This document shows positions 59,736 to 64,000 of a stretch of 64,000 nucleotides of DNA, piece after piece. The translations under genes and the position numbers were made by a program. The stretch spans positions 62,001 through 126,000 of the forward strand of contig PAPT01000005.1 of NCBI GenBank assembly GCA_002708995.1. The letters are read 5' to 3'. Within the stretch, counting starts at the first letter, position 1, and each line of letters begins with the position of its first letter. This stretch comes from Geminicoccus sp. Lineage in GTDB: Bacteria; Pseudomonadota; Alphaproteobacteria; UBA7985. The notes below the pieces were generated by a model. It made no database searches. It was not told the origin of the DNA and saw nothing but the letters and a program-made list of their open reading frames with translations.

Positions 59736-60832
59736 TCCGTCTCGTCCCCCGCACGCAATTCGGCTTCTGGCCGACGGTGTTTCCGCTGCTGATCGCGCTG
59801 GTGCTGACCATTGTCGTCGGCTTCGTCGTGATGCTGGCCATGTCGGAAAAGCCGCTGTCGGACATCTGGACGCTGCTGACGTTCCCGTGGCAGGCGCGGA
59901 CCGCGTCCGTGCAGTGGGGCTTCGTCCTGCAAAAGACATCCTACCTCGCGGTGATCGCGGTCGGACTGTCCATCGGTTTTCGGGCCAACGTCTGGAATAT
60001 CGGTGCGGAGGGTCAGTTCGCCTTCGGCTCGATCGCGGCGTTCGCCGGCTACCTGATCTGCGGCATGCCCGACACGGTCTGGTTCCTGCCGGTCATGCTC
60101 GCCTTCGGCGTGCTGGGGGGCGTGCTGTGGGCGCTGATCCCTGCTGCGCTGCGGGTGATCGCCAACACCAACGAGCTGCTTGTCTCCCTGATGCTGGTCT
60201 ATGTCGCTGCCAACGTGCTGAACTACGTCACCACCGGCCCTTGGAAGGGCGACCCCAAAGCCGGGCAGGCGGAGAGCGATCCGATCCACCACAGCCTGCA
60301 GATCGTCTCCATCATCGAGCGCACGGACTTTCATTGGGGCGTGGTGATCAGCGGCGGTGCCATTCTGGTGCTGGCCTTCATCGTGCTGTTCACGATCTTC
60401 GGCTACAGCCTGCGGGTTGCGCAGAACACCCCCCGCGCACAGCGGTTCGCAGGGTTCTCGCCCAATATGACCATCTGGCTGTCATTCATCATTTCCGGGG
60501 CCATGGCCGGGCTCGGCGGGGCGGTCTACCTCAGCGCCGAGACCGGCAAGCTGATCCAGTCGGAAAACTACCTCAACGGCCTGGGCTTTACCGCCATCGT
60601 CATCGCCTTCCTCGGGCGCCTGCACCCGATTGGTATCGTCGCCGCTGCCTTCCTGATCTCCTACGTCAACGTCGGCGCGACCTACGTGCAGTCAGCCAGC
60701 GGGGTCGACGATGCGGTCGCCGATCTGGTGCAGGTCACCGCCCTGTTCGCCGTACTCGGCACCGCCTTCCTCGCCCGCTACCGGGTCGTCTTCGGCACCC
60801 AGGCGCTGCTCAGCGAGAGGACCGCGTCATGA
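59732..60832 (+). CDS. ABC transporter permease (nucleoside type), first
   Basis: This 366-residue inner-membrane permease has about nine or ten spans of the BPD_transp_2 family, with the signature NVWNIGAEGQFAFG and GLGGAVYLSAETG. It overlaps the ATP-binding gene by four bases and the second permease by four bases. The first permease of such systems is often named NupB/YufP. Confidence 0.92.
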   Translation: MIRLVPRTQFGFWPTVFPLLIALVLTIVVGFVVMLAMSEKPLSDIWTLLTFPWQARTASVQWGFVLQKTSYLAVIAVGLSIGFRANVWNIGAEGQFAFGSIAAFAGYLICGMPDTVWFLPVMLAFGVLGGVLWALIPAALRVIANTNELLVSLMLVYVAANVLNYVTTGPWKGDPKAGQAESDPIHHSLQIVSIIERTDFHWGVVISGGAILVLAFIVLFTIFGYSLRVAQNTPRAQRFAGFSPNMTIWLSFIISGAMAGLGGAVYLSAETGKLIQSENYLNGLGFTAIVIAFLGRLHPIGIVAAAFLISYVNVGATYVQSASGVDDAVADLVQVTALFAVLGTAFLARYRVVFGTQALLSERTAS

Positions 60833-61845
60833 GTGAGCTGATCATCCAGATCCTCGCAGCCTCGATGCTGCTCGCCACGCCGCTGCTGCTCGCTGCCATC
60901 GGTGAACTGGTGGTGGAGAAGTCGGGCGTGATCAACCTCGGGGTCGAGGGCATGATGCTGATCGGCGGCCTCGCCGGTTTCATCGCGCTGTACCAGCTGC
61001 AGACCTCGATCTGCACGCTCGAACTCGATGGCGTGTGCTTTGCCTCTGACACGTCGGTCAATCAGCTGCAGTATCTCGGCGCACTGGTGGTCGCGGCCGT
61101 GGTCGGCGCCGCGGCGGCGGCCGTATTCGGCTTCCTGACCCAGCATTTCCGCGCCAACCATATCGCGGCCGGGCTGGGGCTGACTGTCCTCGGCGCGGGC
61201 CTGTCCAACTCGCTGGGCGGCAACTTCTTTGGCGTGGACTACACCGCCGCCATCGTCGCCAAAGTGCCCGCGCTGTTCCCGGAGAGCTGGGGCGACGTGC
61301 CGGTGCTCGGACCGCTGCTGTTCGCGCAGAACCTGCTGGTGCCGTTTTCCTTCGTGATGCTGGTCGCGGTCTGGTACTTCCTCAGCCAGACCCGCGCCGG
61401 GCTGGTTGTCCGCGCGGTGGGTGAGAACCACCATTCCGCCTACGCGCTGGGCTATCCCGTCATTCTGGTACGTATGCTGACAATCATGTTCGGCGGCGCC
61501 ATGGCGGGCCTCGCCGGTGCCTTCATCGTCATCGCCCAGATTGCGCCGAAATGGACCGAGGGGATCACCGTCGGCAAGGGCTGGCTCGCCCTCGCCCTGA
61601 TTCTCTTTGCGACCTGGCGACCGGGCCGCGTGCTCCTGGGTGCCTACATTTTCGGCATTGTGCTCGCGCTGGAGCCAAGATTAAAGGCGATCTTTTCTAA
61701 CATGTCGCTCGAACTATCCTATTTCTTGACGGCTTTGCCCTACATCGTGCCTGTCGTTGTGCTTGTGCTGATCTCCCGCAACCCGGTGATGATCCGACGC
61801 AACGCCCCGGCCAGCCTCGGGCAGGCCTTCGAACCCAGATCCTGA
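60829..61845 (+). CDS. ABC transporter permease (nucleoside type), second
   Basis: This 338-residue permease has about eight to ten spans and the family signature GVINLGVEGMMLIGGL (compare the first permease) and GGAMAGLAGAFIV. ATG at 60829 overlaps the stop of the first permease (ATGA). A longer open frame from 59683 covers the first permease region out of frame and should not be used as the gene. Confidence 0.93.
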   Translation: MSELIIQILAASMLLATPLLLAAIGELVVEKSGVINLGVEGMMLIGGLAGFIALYQLQTSICTLELDGVCFASDTSVNQLQYLGALVVAAVVGAAAAAVFGFLTQHFRANHIAAGLGLTVLGAGLSNSLGGNFFGVDYTAAIVAKVPALFPESWGDVPVLGPLLFAQNLLVPFSFVMLVAVWYFLSQTRAGLVVRAVGENHHSAYALGYPVILVRMLTIMFGGAMAGLAGAFIVIAQIAPKWTEGITVGKGWLALALILFATWRPGRVLLGAYIFGIVLALEPRLKAIFSNMSLELSYFLTALPYIVPVVVLVLISRNPVMIRRNAPASLGQAFEPRS

Positions 61846-61902
61846 GGGGGGACCGCACTTGTCCTCCCTTCCGCACGTTGAGACCAATATAGGAGAAACT
61901 CA

Positions 61903-63000
61903 ATGAACCGTGCTCTTACGACCCTCCTGGCGTCCGCGCTGACTTTCGGTGCCGTCGTCGCAACCCCTGCACAAGCCGAGACCAAAGTCGGCTTCATTTA
62001 CGTAGGCCCTCCCGGTGACCTCGGCTGGACCTACCGCCACGACATCGGCCGTCAGGCCGTCGAAGCCATGGACGGCTTCACCACGACCGCTCTGGAGAAC
62101 GTGCCAGAAGGTCCCGAGGCTGTTGAAGCCATCACCCAGCTGGCTGAAACCGGCCACGACCTGATCTTCACCACCTCCTTCGGCTTCATGGATGCGACCA
62201 ACGAAGTTGCTGGCAACTACCCGGACGTTAAGTTCGAGCACGCCACCGGCTACATCCGCGCCCACGAAAACGTCTCGACCTACAGTGGCCGTTTCTACGA
62301 AGGCCGCGTGGTTCAGGGCTACATCGCCGCGAACATCACCGAGTCCAACAAGATCGGTTACATCGCTTCGTTCCCGATCCCGGAAGTAATCCGCGGCATC
62401 AACGCCTTCATGCTGGAAGCCAAGAAGCATAACCCCGACGTTGAAGTTGAAATCGTCTGGGTCTTCACCTGGTTCGACCCGGCCAAGGAAGCCGCTGCCG
62501 CTCAGGCCCTGATCGATAACGGTGCCGACATCATCGCGGCGCACACCGACTCTCCGGCGCCGATGCAGATTGCAGAAGCCAACGGCGTGAAGGCTTACGG
62601 CCAGGCGTCCAACATGTCCCGCTTCGGCGAGACCGCTCACCTCGTCTCCACTGTGGATGACTGGGACAGCTACTACGTCGAGCGCGCCATCGCGGTTGCC
62701 AACGGCACCTGGGAATCCCAGGATAGCTGGTGGGGCTTCACCAAGGACGGCATTGGCGGCGAAGTCGGCATGGTTCACCTCGCTGACTACAGCAACATGC
62801 CAGCCGACGTGATGGCTGAAGCGAAGGCGATCGAAGCAGCGCTGGCTGCCGGTGACCGCCATTCCTTCCCATGCCCGATCTACATGCAGGACGGGAACCT
62901 CGCTGAAGACTGTGCCAACGGCGAAGCGCACCTCACCGACGGTACGCTGCTCGGCATGAACTGGTACATCGAGGGCATCGACGGCACCATTCCTCAGTAA
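61903..63000 (+). CDS. BMP-family substrate-binding protein
   Basis: The 365-residue periplasmic binder has a signal peptide (about residues 1-25, ending AQA) and no lipobox Cys. The BMP signature GFIYVGPPGDLGWTYRHDIG is clear, followed by TTSFGFMDATNEVAGNYPDV. BMP proteins bind purine nucleosides or, in some bacteria, other small molecules; specificity is not shown. GGAG lies seven bases before the ATG. A terminator follows. Confidence 0.93.
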   Translation: MNRALTTLLASALTFGAVVATPAQAETKVGFIYVGPPGDLGWTYRHDIGRQAVEAMDGFTTTALENVPEGPEAVEAITQLAETGHDLIFTTSFGFMDATNEVAGNYPDVKFEHATGYIRAHENVSTYSGRFYEGRVVQGYIAANITESNKIGYIASFPIPEVIRGINAFMLEAKKHNPDVEVEIVWVFTWFDPAKEAAAAQALIDNGADIIAAHTDSPAPMQIAEANGVKAYGQASNMSRFGETAHLVSTVDDWDSYYVERAIAVANGTWESQDSWWGFTKDGIGGEVGMVHLADYSNMPADVMAEAKAIEAALAAGDRHSFPCPIYMQDGNLAEDCANGEAHLTDGTLLGMNWYIEGIDGTIPQ

Positions 63001-63024
63001 GCCTCGCGCGACTGAGACCTTCAG

Positions 63025-63058
63025 AAAAGCCCCGGTGGTCCGTCCGCCGGGGCTTTTT
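63025..63058 (+). terminator. Terminator of BMP transporter operon
   Basis: AAAAGCCCCGG (63025-63035), an 11-base loop, CCGGGGCTTTT (63047-63057), then a T run. It separates the transporter from the dehydrogenase gene. Confidence 0.93.
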
Positions 63059-63167
63059 GCTGTCCGCTTCGCCGATAGACCCAGCCGCGTCGCTCCGGGC
63101 TGGACGCGCAGCTCAGAAAGGCTTTGAATAACGCTGATTTCTGATCTGGTGTCCGGGATATTTCCTC

Positions 63168-64000
63168 ATGAAAACCTCTGCGAAAGTTGTTGTCATCGGC
63201 GGCGGTGTCGTCGGTTGTTCGGTGCTCTACCACCTGACGAAGATGGGCTGGACCGACATTGTCCTGATCGAGCGCGATGAGCTCACGTCCGGCTCGACCT
63301 GGCACGCAGCAGGTGGGTTCCACACCCTCAACGCCGACACCAATATGGCGGCGCTGCAGGGCTACACGATCCGACTTTACAAGGAGCTGGAGGAGATTAC
63401 GGGCATGAGCTGTGGCCTGCACCACGTCGGCGGGGTGACGCTGGCCGGGACGCCGGACCGGCTGGACTTCCTGAAGGCCGAGCGCGCCAAGCATCGCTAC
63501 ATGGGCCTCGAAACCGAGATCATCGGCCCGGACGAGATCAAGAAGCTCTCACCCATTACCAACACCGACGGTGTGCTGGCGGCACTCTACGACCCGCTGG
63601 ACGGCCACCTCGACCCCTCGGGCACCACCCACGCCTACGCCAAGGCTGCGCGCATGGCCGGGGCGGAGATCGAGCTTCGCTGCCCGGTGCTGGCGACGAC
63701 ACCGCGCCGGGACGGCAGCTGGGACGTGGTGACGGAGAAGGGCACGATCCACGCCGAGCACGTGGTCAACGCCGCCGGGCTGTGGGCGCGTGAAGTCGGC
63801 GCGCTCGCCGGGCTCTATCTGCCGCTGCACCCCATGGAGCACCAGTACCTGATCACCGAGGAGCTGCCGGAGGTCTTTGAGCGCGGTGAAGAACTGCCGC
63901 ACGTCATGGACCCGGAGGGCGAGAGTTATTTGCGGCAGGAAGGGCGCGGGCTGTGCATCGGTTTTTACGAGCAGAACTGCGACCCCTGGGCGGTCGACGG
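63168..64000 (+). CDS. Dimethylglycine/sarcosine dehydrogenase-like flavoprotein, 5' part
   Basis: The first 277 residues read as a DAO-type FAD domain: GGGVVGCSVLYHLTKMGW near residues 11-28 and GSTWHAAGGFHTLNADT near 44-60. The WHAAG histidine is the covalent FAD site in dimethylglycine and sarcosine dehydrogenases. The full protein is usually about 800 residues with a C-terminal GcvT-like folate domain that is outside the window. It would demethylate dimethylglycine or sarcosine, giving methylene-tetrahydrofolate. The gene runs off the right edge. Confidence 0.88.
   Translation, partial: MKTSAKVVVIGGGVVGCSVLYHLTKMGWTDIVLIERDELTSGSTWHAAGGFHTLNADTNMAALQGYTIRLYKELEEITGMSCGLHHVGGVTLAGTPDRLDFLKAERAKHRYMGLETEIIGPDEIKKLSPITNTDGVLAALYDPLDGHLDPSGTTHAYAKAARMAGAEIELRCPVLATTPRRDGSWDVVTEKGTIHAEHVVNAAGLWAREVGALAGLYLPLHPMEHQYLITEELPEVFERGEELPHVMDPEGESYLRQEGRGLCIGFYEQNCDPWAVD

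Noticed and set aside
59683-61845. 720-codon frame across both permeases
   Set aside because: Its first half is out of frame with the first permease. Only the part from 60829 is the real second permease.

Overview
The window looks like ordinary chromosome of a high-GC alphaproteobacterium, most likely Rhodobacterales or a close relative. The reasons are a circularly permuted two-piece tmRNA gene, an SspB-type ClpX adaptor, an ATP12 F1-ATPase chaperone, ThyX in place of ThyA, a serC-serA-serB cluster, and the block ATP12 / HAD phosphatase / RluC / CrcB / RarA, a gene order I associate with this group from memory (no search was run). I see no insertion sequence, prophage, CRISPR array or replication origin.

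Layout. 1-4065 (+): gyrA 3' end, coaD, uvrA. 4066-5369: a gene-free hairpin-rich stretch, a TylF-type methyltransferase and tRNA-His (-). 5667-7630 (+): glnB-glnA and a strong terminator. 7771-10362 (-): a three-gene membrane module (DUF2157, DUF4401, GDYXXLXY), divergent from parE (10514-12523). 12924-15645: an alpha/beta hydrolase, a DEAD-box helicase and a MaoC dehydratase. 15642-21772 (-): the cell-elongation cluster mreB-mreC-mreD-mrdA-rodA. 21923-23390 (-): a corrinoid protein and a DUF1638 protein. 23599-26016: an AEC transporter and an FAD-linked D-lactate-type dehydrogenase. 26071-30099 (-): ferredoxin, then serC-serA-serB, the full serine pathway. 30264-36692 (-): miaA, ilvI-ilvN-ilvC and leuA; leuA is preceded by a leucine-rich leader peptide. 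36795-42714 (-): thyX, CPBP protease, hflK, hflC and a Deg protease. 42762-43702 (+): tmRNA next to sspB. 43714-54423: a DUF429-like protein, a ribbon-helix-helix protein, a giant AsmA protein, pccB, ATP12, HAD, rluC, crcB, rarA and a small membrane protein. 54642-58000: a second Deg protease with pdxA, and an EamA transporter. 58221-64000 (+): a BMP-type ABC transporter and the start of a dimethylglycine/sarcosine dehydrogenase-like gene.

How the parts work together. The tmRNA tags stalled nascent chains with a peptide that SspB can deliver to ClpXP, and HflKC and the Deg proteases add membrane and periplasmic quality control. GlnB and GlnA handle nitrogen. The serine, branched-chain and leucine genes form an amino-acid block in which leuA appears to be controlled by attenuation from a leaderless leader ORF. 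The corrinoid/DUF1638 pair and the dehydrogenase at the right edge both point to C1 and methylamine metabolism, but the partner methyltransferases are outside the window.

The most distinctive signals are the unannotated RNA elements: the permuted tmRNA, the leuA leader peptide with its promoter and long-range stem, and a cysteine-codon-rich frame overlapping the 5' end of serC. No clearly unprecedented gene system was found. The least understood protein-coding units are the DUF2157/DUF4401/GDYXXLXY trio, the corrinoid-DUF1638 pair, and the 6-bp-spaced divergent DUF429-like/ribbon-helix-helix pair.
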